64,000 bases of DNA from RGIG4079 sp045576735 (GCA_045576735.1 JAZNGZ010000056.1:1-64000), one strand, 5' to 3'; shown: positions 9,753-18,995, numbered from the stretch's first letter. The notes: generated from the letters alone by a model not told the origin. A program made the numbers and translations.

Positions 9753-10228
9753 TTTATTTCGTTGCTATCAATTTCAATTCCGTCAAAAAGTAGGCCTACT
9801 TGCTCAATCTCAGGGAGATAATTTACTCTCATTATGTGAGTAATCATGATGGGCTTGCCTCGGTATAATGATATTTTTTTTGATACAGGAAGCGCATATT
9901 GGAAACTCGGGCCAACGCCGTCGCCATACCATCTTCCATATTTGTCGGCCATCTCAATGTTGACTGTATCAATACGGGTGGAATCTCCGTTGAAGTGGCG
10001 AATTTCCAACCACAAGTTGCTATAGGCATATGCATTTGAGTGGCGAAGTGCTATAGTCAATTCCCCGGTGGCGATGGAGTCATGGGTTTCGGGGTAGAAT
10101 TTCAAGGTGTCGCCATACTTCCATCCTTCGGAGGGAATGTCGATGAATTGACTATAATCATTGTGCCCGGGGGCACAAGCTCCCAAGCACAATAATATAA
10201 ATGATATGAAAAAAAGATTAATTTTCAT
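9749..10228 (-). CDS. gldH: Gliding-motility-type lipoprotein GldH
   Basis: The protein has 159 residues from the ATG at 10228. This start gives a clean lipoprotein signal, MKINLFFISFILLCLGAC, ending in the lipobox Cys. A frame open upstream to 10453 only reads through the ricT tail. Mature-region features YGDGVGPSF and MRVNYLPEIEQVGLLFDGIEI fit GldH. GldH is needed for gliding in Flavobacteria but is kept in non-gliding Bacteroidales, where its role is unclear. It overlaps ricT by 11 bases, a pairing common in the phylum. Confidence 0.8.
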   Translation of the reverse strand: MKINLFFISFILLCLGACAPGHNDYSQFIDIPSEGWKYGDTLKFYPETHDSIATGELTIALRHSNAYAYSNLWLEIRHFNGDSTRIDTVNIEMADKYGRWYGDGVGPSFQYALPVSKKISLYRGKPIMITHIMRVNYLPEIEQVGLLFDGIEIDSNEIK

Positions 10229-11495
10229 TTGTGTCGTTATTCTGTCGACTTTTTCCTTTGTTGTTTTTATCTCCGTTAGGGTTCTTGTTTCCGCCTTCTT
10301 TTTTGGGGCGACGTTCGTTGTTCCCTTTTTTGGGACGCGATTCGTTTTGAGCATTATTGCGGTCGCCATTGTACCCCTTATTGCCTCCTTTGCGTTTCTT
10401 TTTCTTTTTGTTGTCAAAACGAGTGAGGCTATCTTGTCCAACAATGTCGCCAAATTCTTTTAATTGAGCCTTTTCCACATCTTCACCCTCGCGTTGCAAT
10501 TTGAGTGGCTTTTCACCTTCTTTGTTCATTGCGATGATTTCAAATGCTCTTTGCACATCGATTGTGACAAGATTGGCCGGTACCGATTTGTCGGTCGAAT
10601 AAGTGATTTCGCGTTTGAATATATCGGTTTTGAAGTGGTAGTATGTGGCATCGGCAGTTTCGAGGCGAATGTCTTTAGAAGGCATACGTTTTACAGCTTC
10701 GGCATAGGTGTCGACTTCGAAATTGAGGCAACACTTTAGCTTGGCACATTGTCCGGCTAATTTCTGAGGATTCATTGAAATATCTTGGAAACGTGCAGCG
10801 CTAGTGGCCACTGAAACGAAGTTAGTCATCCAACTTGCGCAGCATAATGGACGTCCACAAGGGCCTATACCTCCTATACGTCCTGCCTCTTGGCGAGCGC
10901 CTATCTGCTTCATTTCGATTCTCACTCTGAACACTTCGGCAAGCACTTTAATAAGTTGACGGAAGTCGACGCGTTCGTCAGCGATATAATAGAAAATTGC
11001 TTTGTTGCCATCGCCTTGATATTCAACATCGCCAATCTTCATGTCGAGGTTGAGACTTGCGGCAATTTTGCGAGAACGTATCATTGTGTCATTTTCCTTT
11101 GCTTTGGCTTCCTCGTATTTTTCGAGGTCGGAGGGCTTAGCTTTGCGGAAAATTCGTCTTATTTCGGCATCGGGCTTGATGTTGGCTTTCCTCATTTGGA
11201 GACGTACTAATGCGCCGGTTAGCGACACTTGACCTATGTCGTGTCCGGGTGATGCTTCAACGGCAACCATGTCGCCAATCTCGAGCGGAATGTTTGTGCT
11301 ATTCTTATAGTAACCCTTTCGGGTGTTTTTGAATTGCACTTCCACCATGTCGCAGTCGGCATATCCTCCGGGGATATCTTCGAGCCAATTGTAGCAGTGA
11401 AGTTTGCCGCGTGGACATTCCTTGCGCTGTGGATGATTGCTCTTTTCCTCGGCGGGGTTAGTTGCGTTGTTTTCGTTATTTAGGTCGTTTGACAT
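10218..11495 (-). CDS. ricT: PSP1-domain protein RicT (YaaT family)
   Basis: This 425-residue protein has a central PSP1 domain. Its cysteine clusters, GGIGPCGRPLCCASWM (about 215) and CAKLKCCLNFEVD (about 255), match RicT, part of an Fe-S regulatory complex acting with RNase Y in Firmicutes. Here rny lies immediately upstream (14-base gap), which supports a shared job in RNA turnover. The last 85 residues are low-complexity and rich in Lys, Asn and Gly, likely disordered. That tail also creates spurious open frames on the other strand. Confidence 0.85.
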   Translation of the reverse strand: MSNDLNNENNATNPAEEKSNHPQRKECPRGKLHCYNWLEDIPGGYADCDMVEVQFKNTRKGYYKNSTNIPLEIGDMVAVEASPGHDIGQVSLTGALVRLQMRKANIKPDAEIRRIFRKAKPSDLEKYEEAKAKENDTMIRSRKIAASLNLDMKIGDVEYQGDGNKAIFYYIADERVDFRQLIKVLAEVFRVRIEMKQIGARQEAGRIGGIGPCGRPLCCASWMTNFVSVATSAARFQDISMNPQKLAGQCAKLKCCLNFEVDTYAEAVKRMPSKDIRLETADATYYHFKTDIFKREITYSTDKSVPANLVTIDVQRAFEIIAMNKEGEKPLKLQREGEDVEKAQLKEFGDIVGQDSLTRFDNKKKKKRKGGNKGYNGDRNNAQNESRPKKGNNERRPKKEGGNKNPNGDKNNKGKSRQNNDTNEN

Positions 11496-11509
11496 GAGGT
11501 ATTGACGTT

Positions 11510-13054
11510 TTATTTAGCAAAACTTACCGAGCGAGTTTCACGTATAACTGTGATTTTAACTTGTCCGGGATATGTCATTTCATCTTGAATGCGCTTAGCG
11601 ATTTCAGCCGATAGTTGTTCGGTTTCGAGGTCGTCAATCTTGTCGGCACCAACGATTACGCGCAATTCGCGTCCTGCTTGAATAGCATATGTTTTAATAA
11701 CACCTGGATATGAAAGGGCAAGTTGCTCAAGATCGTTAAGACGTTTGATATATGCTTCAACAATTTCGCGACGAGCACCAGGACGAGCACCGGAAATGGC
11801 GTCACACACTTGCACTATAGGAGCCAATAATGTTGTTTGCTCGATTTCATCGTGGTGAGCACCAATAGCATTACATATTTCGGGTTTTTCTTTATATTTT
11901 TCAGCTAATTTCATACCCAATATTGCGTGTGGCAATTCGGGGTCTTCATCGGGCACTTTGCCTATATCGTGGAGCAATCCTGCACGACGAGCTTTTTTAG
12001 GATTGAGTCCTAGTTCAGACGCCATAATAGCACACAAATTGGCTGTTTCGCGAGCATGTTGCAATAGGTTTTGTCCGTAGCTTGAGCGATATTTCATTTT
12101 ACCTACAAGACGAATTAAATCGGGGTGTAAGCCATGTATACCAAGGTCGATTGCAGTGCGTTTACCGGTTTCAATGATTTCTTCTTCGAGTTGTTTGCGC
12201 ACTTTTGCCACAACTTCTTCAATGCGTGCCGGGTGGATACGACCATCAGCAACAAGTTGGTGAAGGGCCAATCGTGCAGTTTCGCGACGCACAGGGTCAA
12301 ATCCTGAAAGTACGATAGCTTCGGGGGTGTCATCAACGATGATTTCAATACCTGTTGCAGCTTCGAGGGCGCGGATGTTGCGTCCTTCTCGACCAATGAT
12401 GCGTCCTTTTATTTCATCAGAGTCGATGTGGAACACTGTAACCGAGTTTTCGATTGCTGTTTCAGTGGCAACACGTTGTATTGATTGCACCACGATGCGT
12501 TTAGCTTCTTTGTTTGCTGTCATTTTGGCTTCGTCCATGATGTCGTTGATATATGAAGCTGCAGCGGTTTTGGCTTCGTCTTTGAGCGACTCAATAAGCT
12601 TTTCTTTTGCTTCTTCACACGATAGACCTGAAATGTGTTCAAGTTCTTCTTGTGCTGAAAGTTTTAAACGGTCGAGTTCGGCTTTTTTGTTTTCAACGAT
12701 GCTAAATTGATTTTCAAGATTTGCTTTAGTTGCTTCAATATCATTGCGTTGACGTTGGTTCTCACTTTGTTGTTGGTTGAGTTGAAGTTCACGTTGCTTT
12801 AATCTTGATTCGTGTTGCTGAATTTTAGCCATACGACTATTAGCTTGCTTTTCAGCTTCAGATTTTATTTTCAACTCTTCTTCGCGAGCTTCCAAAATTT
12901 TTGTTTTCTTGAGGTTTTCAGCCTCGGCAGTGGCTTCGTCGATGATTGTTTTAGCTTTGCTTGTTGCTAGCTTTTTTTGCACCATAATAGTGCCTGCAAT
13001 ACCTATAACAAGCGCTACGATGCCAATGATTAAAGGAATTATGATTTGTTCCAT
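11510..13054 (-). CDS. rny: Ribonuclease Y
   Basis: This 514-residue protein has an N-terminal membrane segment (residues 4-24), then a long coiled coil to about 190. A KH domain (GRIIGREGRNIRALE, about 215) and an HD domain (AGLLHDIGKVPDE, about 355) follow. RNase Y is a membrane-anchored endoribonuclease that starts mRNA decay. Length and domain order match the family closely. It is followed directly by ricT. Confidence 0.93.
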   Translation of the reverse strand: MEQIIIPLIIGIVALVIGIAGTIMVQKKLATSKAKTIIDEATAEAENLKKTKILEAREEELKIKSEAEKQANSRMAKIQQHESRLKQRELQLNQQQSENQRQRNDIEATKANLENQFSIVENKKAELDRLKLSAQEELEHISGLSCEEAKEKLIESLKDEAKTAAASYINDIMDEAKMTANKEAKRIVVQSIQRVATETAIENSVTVFHIDSDEIKGRIIGREGRNIRALEAATGIEIIVDDTPEAIVLSGFDPVRRETARLALHQLVADGRIHPARIEEVVAKVRKQLEEEIIETGKRTAIDLGIHGLHPDLIRLVGKMKYRSSYGQNLLQHARETANLCAIMASELGLNPKKARRAGLLHDIGKVPDEDPELPHAILGMKLAEKYKEKPEICNAIGAHHDEIEQTTLLAPIVQVCDAISGARPGARREIVEAYIKRLNDLEQLALSYPGVIKTYAIQAGRELRVIVGADKIDDLETEQLSAEIAKRIQDEMTYPGQVKITVIRETRSVSFAK

Positions 13055-13198
13055 TTCTTGATTGTTTTAAATTAGTTAATATAAAAAGCACTCATTAATT
13101 GCGATTTCTCACAACTAAGAGTGCGGTTATTTCTTAATGTTTAATATCCTTAATGTCAACCTTATAAAACGATATAAAGGGAATGAGCCTTTGTCGGT

Positions 13199-13501
13199 TT
13201 ATTCGGTCTTCAATAATATTGAGTCGAGGTCTTCCTCGAAACGTTTTAATAGTTCGCTAGCTTCGGCTTTCAATGATTGGTCGGCATAATACAACTTTGC
13301 AAATTGAAATGCGACCATAGCCATAGTCTCAAGTGGCGACTTCTCGTTGCTATAACGCTTTTTCCACACGTTCCAAAGGTGTGTAACGTTTTCTTCGGCT
13401 TTGCGCACCGAGTTTATTTCCTCAATTCCTACTCTTAGGGGTATGGGGGCTAAGTCGGCTATGCGAATGTCTATTTGTTTTCTATTATCCATTTGCATCA
13501 T
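13199..13501 (-). CDS. zapA: Cell division protein ZapA
   Basis: This 100-residue protein has the ZapA pattern: a short N-terminal beta region (QIDIRIADLAPIPLRV), then a long helix with MAMVAFQFAKLYYADQSL. ZapA bundles FtsZ filaments at midcell. The first ATG overlaps the upstream coiled-coil gene's stop as ATGA, which supports that start; a start three codons later is possible. Confidence 0.8.
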   Translation of the reverse strand: MMQMDNRKQIDIRIADLAPIPLRVGIEEINSVRKAEENVTHLWNVWKKRYSNEKSPLETMAMVAFQFAKLYYADQSLKAEASELLKRFEEDLDSILLKTE

Positions 13502-13791
13502 TCTTTAAGTTCGGTGATGCATTTATCAATATCCCGCACTAATTTAGAAAGGAATGCGTGGCTCTTTTCCACATCTTCTCGTTTGGGAGTGAGCGTAGTG
13601 ACAACTTTGAGGTGTTCAACCTCTTGTTGGAGTCGACTAATCTCGTTTTGTTGCTTTTGTGATTCTATTTTGAGTTGTTCAATAGTCACATCGGCTTGTT
13701 GCTTTTCTTGAAGCAATTTTTGGTAGCGTTCGGTCAAAATTTCCGCTTTGCTCCTGATACGTTCAAGTGTTTGCTCGAGATTGCCGGTCAT
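13498..13791 (-). CDS. Small coiled-coil protein upstream of zapA
   Basis: This 97-residue protein is almost wholly coiled coil (residues 5-65, with LQQEVEHLKVV), rich in Gln, Glu and Lys. Its position directly upstream of zapA with a four-base overlap is shared across Bacteroidales, so a link to the divisome is likely. A ZapB-like partner role is a guess from shape and context. No enzymatic motif is present. Confidence 0.65.
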   Translation of the reverse strand: MTGNLEQTLERIRSKAEILTERYQKLLQEKQQADVTIEQLKIESQKQQNEISRLQQEVEHLKVVTTLTPKREDVEKSHAFLSKLVRDIDKCITELKE

Positions 13792-13925
13792 TCAATTCCA
13801 AATTTCTACAAATATAGTGTTTTTTTTTGAATTAAATGAGCTTTTTAAGAAATTTAATTTTATACAATCGTGTGGTTTTTCTGTCTTAGGTTAGGACTCT
13901 TTGTTGTAATATGCTGATATTATGT

Positions 13926-15374
13926 TTATAAGATGGGGCTAAGTAGGCGTGTTATTGATTCCATAAATTTTTGAGTGATTGGTCGTTTGCTCCATGTTTT
14001 GCGGTCGATGGGGGTGCAATGCTTTAAGTCTTCGGCAAAAATTTCGCGCATTTGCATGTTGACTTGTTGTGAGTATATTAATAGATTACATTCGAAGTTG
14101 TGCTCGAAACTTCTGAAGTCGAAGTTTGTAGAGCCTATTGTGGAAAATTCGTTGTCGATGATGATTGTTTTGCAATGTAGCATTCCGGCATCGTATAGGT
14201 AGAATTTAATGCCCGATTTCATACATTCGTTAATGTATGAATATGATGCGTATCGAAGTATATTTGAGTCGCTGTGGCGTGGAAGCATAATTCTTACTTT
14301 CACATTGGCAAGTGCTGCGCTTTGTAGGGCCTTGAGTAGGCTCTCGGTGGGAAGAAAGTAGGGGGTTTGTATCAATATGCTACGTTTTGCATTTGAGATG
14401 GCTTTTAAAAATACGAGTGCGATATTACTCCATTGGTCGGTGGGGCCGCTAGTGATGAATTGCATGCCAATGTTGTTGCCGCTCTCAGTGGGTTTTATTG
14501 AGGAACTTTCTTCTTCAAGAAGTGATTGCCCCATGAAGTTCCAGTCAATAGCATAGGAGTATTGTAGGGCTGCAAGAATTGACCCGGTTACGCGTACATG
14601 GGTGTCGCGCCAGGTGTCAAATTTGCCGCCATCGAGATAGCGGTCGGCTATGTTCATACCTCCAAGGTATCCTATTTGTCCGTCGATGACGCATAGTTTG
14701 CGGTGATTGCGCCAGTTAATGCGAGTGCCAAATGGTGGGAATGATACTTTGAAGAATGGGTGGACCATTATTCCCGATTTTTTCATTTCGTTGAAGAAAC
14801 GATTTTTGGTTCCAATGGAGCCTACGTGGTCGTAAATTACTCTTACTTTTACCCCTTCTTGGGCTTTTTTTATGAGTATGTCTTTTATTTCGGTGCCAAT
14901 TTTGTCATCTTCAAAGATATAGTATTGCACGTTTATATATTCTTGTGCTTGCAGTAGGTCATTTTTGAGATCATCAAATTTTTCTTTGCCGTTGGTGTAT
15001 ATTTTAATGTTGTTATTGCTGTGGTATCTTGACCCGTTTAAGCTGCGTGTGAGTTTTATTTGTTGAGCGCTTTCGGGTGAAAGGTGTATGGGCACGATGT
15101 CGGAGCTCTTTATTTTGTTGCTACGTTTTAGTCGTCGCCGGTTGCGACGTGAAATCATGTGGGTATTCTTGATGCTTCGTCCAAAGAAAATATATAGCAC
15201 TAGTCCTACCGCTGGTAGTAGTAAAAGGACGGTTACCCACGCGAGCGACTTTACCGGATTGCGATTTTCCGATAACACGATGGCTATAACGCTTAGAATT
15301 GTAATGGCATAGATTGTTACCATTATCCAGTATAGCCACGATAGGTTTATATAGTCAGCAATGGAGTATTCCAC
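13926..15374 (-). CDS. cls: Cardiolipin synthase
   Basis: This 482-residue enzyme of the phospholipase-D superfamily joins two phosphatidylglycerols to make cardiolipin at the inner membrane. Two N-terminal membrane segments lie at about residues 13-35 and 43-63. The two HKD motifs are at HRKLCVIDGQIGYLGGMN (His 224) and HCKTIIIDNEFSTIGSTN (near residue 400). Length matches the family. It appears to be a single-gene unit downstream of the ribosomal operon terminator. Confidence 0.92.
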   Translation of the reverse strand: MEYSIADYINLSWLYWIMVTIYAITILSVIAIVLSENRNPVKSLAWVTVLLLLPAVGLVLYIFFGRSIKNTHMISRRNRRRLKRSNKIKSSDIVPIHLSPESAQQIKLTRSLNGSRYHSNNNIKIYTNGKEKFDDLKNDLLQAQEYINVQYYIFEDDKIGTEIKDILIKKAQEGVKVRVIYDHVGSIGTKNRFFNEMKKSGIMVHPFFKVSFPPFGTRINWRNHRKLCVIDGQIGYLGGMNIADRYLDGGKFDTWRDTHVRVTGSILAALQYSYAIDWNFMGQSLLEEESSSIKPTESGNNIGMQFITSGPTDQWSNIALVFLKAISNAKRSILIQTPYFLPTESLLKALQSAALANVKVRIMLPRHSDSNILRYASYSYINECMKSGIKFYLYDAGMLHCKTIIIDNEFSTIGSTNFDFRSFEHNFECNLLIYSQQVNMQMREIFAEDLKHCTPIDRKTWSKRPITQKFMESITRLLSPIL

Positions 15375-15511
15375 TAGTGTTTAGGTCAAATGGTATGAAA
15401 AAATGGTTGTTTACTCGGCTAAGTTACGAATAATTTTACAATTTAACTAAATAAAGATTTTAAAAAGTGTGTTAATGCTAAAAATGGAGTTTTTTTGTGG
15501 GTGGTGTGATA

Positions 15512-15549
15512 AAAAAACACCCCGACAATAATGTGTCGAGGTGTTTTTG
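15512..15549. terminator. Rho-independent terminator after rplI
   Basis: Arms AAACACCCCGAC and GTCGAGGTGTTT pair with one mismatch around a short loop and are flanked by A and T runs. Placed just past the rplI stop, it ends the rpsF-rpsR-rplI transcript. Confidence 0.85.
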
Positions 15550-15568
15550 AGTGTATTGTGTCGAAATA

Positions 15569-16012
15569 TTATTCGGCTACAACTTCAAATGGGATTTCAA
15601 CAGAAACTTCTTTGTGGAGTTTCAATGTTGCAGTGTAGTTGCCCACTTCTTTGATAGTTTGATTGAGTGAGATGAGCTTGCGGTCGATGTTGTGACCGAG
15701 TTTTTCAAGAGCTTCAGCTACTTGGATAGTATTTACAGAGCCAAAGATAGTGCCGGTAGCGCTAACTTTAGTAGCAATAGTAAATGTTACACCTTCCAAT
15801 GAAGCAGCAAGAGCTTCAGCATCAGCTTTGATTTTAGCGAGCTTGTGTGCACGTTGACGTTGGTTTTCTGCAAGAACTTTAAGAGCTGAAGGAGTAGCAA
15901 TTACAGCCTTGCCTTGGGGGATGAGGTAGTTACGACCATAGCCGTTTTTTACTTCTACAACATCATCTTTATAACCAAGATTGGTAATGTCTTCTTTAAG
16001 AATGATCTTCAT
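15569..16012 (-). CDS. rplI: Ribosomal protein L9
   Basis: This 147-residue protein has the L9 N-terminal signature KNGYGRNYLIPQGKAV (about residues 22-37). A long connecting helix and a C-terminal RNA-binding domain follow. L9 binds 23S rRNA domain V. It is third in the conserved rpsF-rpsR-rplI operon, with a 19-base gap after rpsR. Confidence 0.97.
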   Translation of the reverse strand: MKIILKEDITNLGYKDDVVEVKNGYGRNYLIPQGKAVIATPSALKVLAENQRQRAHKLAKIKADAEALAASLEGVTFTIATKVSATGTIFGSVNTIQVAEALEKLGHNIDRKLISLNQTIKEVGNYTATLKLHKEVSVEIPFEVVAE

Positions 16013-16031
16013 AATTCCTTAGCTTTTAAAG

Positions 16032-16298
16032 TTATTTCATCAAGTCAGTTACATAGGGGAGAAGAGCCAAGTGGCGAGCACGCTTAACAGCTTGAGCTAC
16101 GCGACGTTGGAACTTGAGAGAAGTGCCGGTGATACGACGAGGAAGGATTTTGCCTTGCTCGTTGAGGAACTTCTTGAGGAATTCGGGATCTTTATAATCT
16201 ACATACTTGATTCCGCTTCTTTTGAAACGGCAATATTTTTTCTTCTTAACGTCCACTGATAGTGGAGTGAGATAACGAATTTCTGATTGTTGTGCCAT
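16032..16298 (-). CDS. rpsR: Ribosomal protein S18
   Basis: This 88-residue protein carries the S18 core CRFKRSGIKYVDYKDPEFLK and the basic C-terminal QAVKRARHLALLPY. S18 pairs with S6 on the small-subunit platform. It starts three bases after the rpsF stop, which implies tight co-translation. Confidence 0.97.
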   Translation of the reverse strand: MAQQSEIRYLTPLSVDVKKKKYCRFKRSGIKYVDYKDPEFLKKFLNEQGKILPRRITGTSLKFQRRVAQAVKRARHLALLPYVTDLMK

Positions 16299-16301
16299 GT
16301 C

Positions 16302-16670
16302 TTAGTCCTCCTTTACATCTTCTTTAGGTGCATTTGCTTTGTTTGCTTTCAAGCTGCGACGTTTAGCTGCATATTCAGCTGCATACTTGTCGAGACGGAA
16401 TGTCAAGAAACGGAGCACGCGCTCATCGCGACGATATGCTGTTTCGAGTTTTTTGAGGGCTTTAGGCTCAGCATCAAACTCAACTAGAGTGTAAAATCCG
16501 GTAGATTTCTTTTGGATTGGGTAAGCGAGTTTACGCAAGCCCCAATTTTCTTCGTTCACAATAGTTGCGCCATTGTCGGTCAACACTTTAGTGAACTTTT
16601 CTACCGCTTCCTTCATCTGTACATCAGACAAAACGGGAGTCAAAATGAAAACGGTTTCGTAATGATTCAT
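16302..16670 (-). CDS. rpsF: Ribosomal protein S6
   Basis: This 122-residue protein has S6 features MNHYETVFILTPVLSD at the start, ENWGLRKLAYPIQKKSTGFY in the middle and RRDERVLRFLTFRL. The last 20 residues form a charged tail. It is first in the operon with rpsR and rplI. Confidence 0.97.
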   Translation of the reverse strand: MNHYETVFILTPVLSDVQMKEAVEKFTKVLTDNGATIVNEENWGLRKLAYPIQKKSTGFYTLVEFDAEPKALKKLETAYRRDERVLRFLTFRLDKYAAEYAAKRRSLKANKANAPKEDVKED

Positions 16671-16788
16671 AAAAGTAAATTATTAATATTGGTTGTTAAA
16701 ACGGGTGCAAAGATAGTGATTTTTTTTTAATCTTGCAATAGTGAGGGCTTTTGTTGATGATTGGTGGGGTGGAATTTGCACAAAAAAA

Positions 16789-16825
16789 CAAGGAGATTAA
16801 GCTCTTTTTGAGATTCGTCTCCTTG
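16789..16825 (-). terminator. Terminator of the 55-residue gene
   Basis: Arms CAAGGAGA and TCTCCTTG enclose a 21-base loop. On the minus strand the hairpin is followed by a run of seven T. It lies just after the small gene's stop. Confidence 0.8.
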
Positions 16826-16838
16826 CGATACGTTGAAG

Positions 16839-17006
16839 TTAGTTGGCAATAAAACCGCCTAATGAGGACTGAAGCTTTGTGTTGTAACTATAGCTACGAG
16901 CAAATTGCTTGATGAAATCAATCGTAGATTTGCGTGGCGTTAAATTTTTGTTGTCCTCTTGTTTTGCGTTAATTATTGCCATTGATTGAGTAGAGGTTCT
17001 CTTCAT
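16839..17006 (-). CDS. Small 55-residue Bacteroidales-type protein
   Basis: An ATG at 17006 opens a 55-codon frame beginning MKRTSTQSMAIINAKQ and ending KLQSSLGGFIAN. The segment PRKSTIDFIKQFARSYSY resembles small proteins seen in Bacteroidales genomes, though no function is known to me. It has its own terminator at 16789-16825 and is divergent from the ECF sigma gene, which supports real expression. It was found directly in the sequence. No membrane segment or Cys cluster is present. Confidence 0.6.
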   Translation of the reverse strand: MKRTSTQSMAIINAKQEDNKNLTPRKSTIDFIKQFARSYSYNTKLQSSLGGFIAN

Positions 17007-17210
17007 AGGCAAAAATGTTTGTTTGTTAATACAATTAATAAACGTGAACCGATGATTATTTATTATATATATGTGTGTTTATTTTTATAGAAATTTTCCT
17101 TTGTTTCTAGAAGATGAGGGTGAGGATATGATAAAGTGGTTATTGTTACTGATATTTCGTGTTTTTATTGTGCAGAAAGTGTGAATTAATCTAAAAAAAT
17201 GGCACTTTTA

Positions 17211-17242
17211 TTTGGTCGTTTCAATTCAGTTTGCTAGTTTTG
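17211..17242 (+). promoter_or_regulatory. Bacteroidetes primary promoter for the ECF sigma gene
   Basis: TTTG at 17211-17214 and TAGTTTTG at 17235-17242 are separated by 20 bases. This is the classic Bacteroidetes -33/-7 pair. Transcription would start near 17249, leaving a leader of about 85 bases before the ATG at 17335. Confidence 0.75.
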
Positions 17243-17334
17243 TAGCCGTAAACCAATTAAAAATTTATTATTTAACCATTAAAACATTTCTGCCTATAGC
17301 ACAACATTACTCTAAATCAGAAAAATAAATAGTA

Positions 17335-17925
17335 ATGCAAACATTAAAAGTGCTCACCGATGATCAATTGGTGGCAAATTATGCTAAAGGTAACAATCAA
17401 GCGTTTGATGAATTATTGATTCGTCATCAATCGCGTGTATTTTCGTATATACTTCACATTGTTAAAAATCGAGACTTGGCCGAGGACGTTTTTCAAGAAA
17501 CGTTTGTCAAAGCTATCATGACCATTAAACAAGGACGTTATAGTGAAAATGGTAAATTTGTGGCTTGGATAACCCGCATAGCACATAATTTGATTATTGA
17601 CCATTATCGTCAAGAAAAGTCGGAAAATACAGTGTCGACCGACGAGGACGATACAAATCTGCTCAATCGCAAAGATTTGTGTGAAGACAATATTGAAGAT
17701 GCAATGGTGGTGGAACAAATTCATAAAGACGTGAAGCGTATCATCGAGGCATTGCCCGAGAGTCAACGCGAAGTGTTGGTGATGAGATATTATCGCAATA
17801 TGAGTTTTAAAGAGATTGCCGACACTACCAACGTGAGTATCAACACGGCATTAGGACGCATGCGTTACGCTATAATGAATATGCGTCGCATTGCTGAGGA
17901 AAACAATATCGTGCTCACATTTTAA
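17335..17925 (+). CDS. ECF-type RNA polymerase sigma factor
   Basis: This 196-residue protein has sigma region 2 (AFDELLIRHQSRVFSYILHI and RDLAEDVFQETFVKA) and region 4 (ALPESQREVLVMRYYRNMSF, then EIADTTNVSINTALGRMRYA). An acidic linker of about 40 residues joins them. It directs polymerase to its own promoter class. No anti-sigma gene follows; a terminator comes directly after. It appears monocistronic, from a primary-type promoter. Confidence 0.9.
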   Translation: MQTLKVLTDDQLVANYAKGNNQAFDELLIRHQSRVFSYILHIVKNRDLAEDVFQETFVKAIMTIKQGRYSENGKFVAWITRIAHNLIIDHYRQEKSENTVSTDEDDTNLLNRKDLCEDNIEDAMVVEQIHKDVKRIIEALPESQREVLVMRYYRNMSFKEIADTTNVSINTALGRMRYAIMNMRRIAEENNIVLTF

Positions 17926-17986
17926 TAATCAATAGGCTATTTTTTACAAAATAGATAAAGTTTCATAGTTGTTTAAGTTTTAGTGA

Positions 17987-18021
17987 AAAGGGCTGATCCA
18001 TTGACTAATGGTCGGCCCTTT
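17987..18021 (+). terminator. Terminator after the ECF sigma gene
   Basis: Arms AAAGGGC and GCCCTTT, with inner arms around CCATT/AATGG, form a strong stem. The T-rich side follows at 18019-18022. Confidence 0.85.
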
Positions 18022-18098
18022 GTTATATGAAAACTTGCCGTTCTCAATCCTCAGTTTTGATTCTTAGACCTCAATTTTCAACTCTCTATTAATTCTGA

Positions 18099-18422
18099 TT
18101 AGAAGATGTTTCGCAGTTGTGGTGAGAATATTGATATTATTATTGAGAGTAGTGCCACGTTGAGTGACACAATCCACACAATATCGTTAAGCGTGAGTGT
18201 GCCGGTAGTTGTTACATTATATATAATATAACCTTCGATGGCGATTATAGCTAGTATTGCGATTATGTAGCCAGTTATTTCGATGATTGAAATTGAGGAC
18301 CCTTGTTTTTGAGGTAATCGGTTGAGAGTTTTTTTGACAAACCATCCGTTATTTGGGGCTTGAGGTAAAGACTTGTCAAGCAATTCGCGTATCTGTATGT
18401 CGTCGAAGTCGTTTCGTTTCAT
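18099..18422 (-). CDS. Small membrane protein downstream of a sigma factor
   Basis: The protein has 107 residues. A soluble N-terminus of about 40 residues (MKRNDFDDIQIRELLDKSLP) is followed by two hydrophobic segments (SIIEITGYIIAILAIIAIEGY and IVWIVSLNVALLSIIISIFS). It follows the ECF sigma gene by 11 bases. That layout fits a membrane anti-sigma or regulator of the sigma, but the protein lacks a recognised anti-sigma zinc motif. Confidence 0.6.
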   Translation of the reverse strand: MKRNDFDDIQIRELLDKSLPQAPNNGWFVKKTLNRLPQKQGSSISIIEITGYIIAILAIIAIEGYIIYNVTTTGTLTLNDIVWIVSLNVALLSIIISIFSPQLRNIF

Positions 18423-18433
18423 ATTTAGAGGAT

Positions 18434-18967
18434 TTATATTGTTTTATCATTTTCAAGAAACTGTCGCATTCGTGATTTAGCACGATGCAGATGTGATTTA
18501 ATTGAACCATTGGGCATTCCTGTGATATCCTTAATCCTTTTTATGGGCATATCTTCGAGATAAAAGAGCATTATCACCGTTCGTTCTGCCTCGGATAATT
18601 GTGAGAGGCATTGCTTTACGGTCAGTCGGGCATCAGTGGCAGAGGTGGGATTTATTGAGTCGATGTCGGGCGGTATATCCTCGGTAGTTATGTGCGAACT
18701 GCGTCGATGCGATAGAAACTCGTTGTACCCAATGCGATAGAGCCATGTTTTAAACCGGCTAATGCCTTGGAATGAGCGAATGGCCAGATATGCTTTCAAA
18801 AAAGTGTCTTGAGCCAAGTCATCGGTCAACGCTTCGTCGCCACATAAATTAAATAGAAACCGCCTTAATCCTTGTTCATAAGCACTAACCAATTGCCCAA
18901 ATGCATTGCGGTCATCACCGGCGATGCATAGGGCTATTAGTTTGAGTTCTTCAAATCGAGTAAGCAT
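18434..18967 (-). CDS. ECF-type RNA polymerase sigma factor
   Basis: This 177-residue protein has region 2 (DDLAQDTFLKAYLAIRSFQG and FKTWLYRIGYNEFLSHRR) and region 4 (LSEAERTVIMLFYLEDMPI, then GMPNGSIKSHLHRAKSRM). It is part of a three-gene unit with a DUF6249-type membrane protein upstream and the small membrane protein downstream. Its regulon is unknown. Confidence 0.9.
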   Translation of the reverse strand: MLTRFEELKLIALCIAGDDRNAFGQLVSAYEQGLRRFLFNLCGDEALTDDLAQDTFLKAYLAIRSFQGISRFKTWLYRIGYNEFLSHRRSSHITTEDIPPDIDSINPTSATDARLTVKQCLSQLSEAERTVIMLFYLEDMPIKRIKDITGMPNGSIKSHLHRAKSRMRQFLENDKTI

Positions 18968-18995
18968 TAAGTGTAGCGTTATGATATTTAATAGA

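Noticed and set aside
10161..10739. Plus-strand ORFs over the ricT gene
   Set aside because: They are antisense shadows of the ricT low-complexity tail and Cys-rich core.
13055..13198. Possible 6S RNA between rny and zapA, as in Proteobacteria
   Set aside because: The gap is only 144 bases and shows just a GCACTC/GAGTGC hairpin, too little for 6S RNA.
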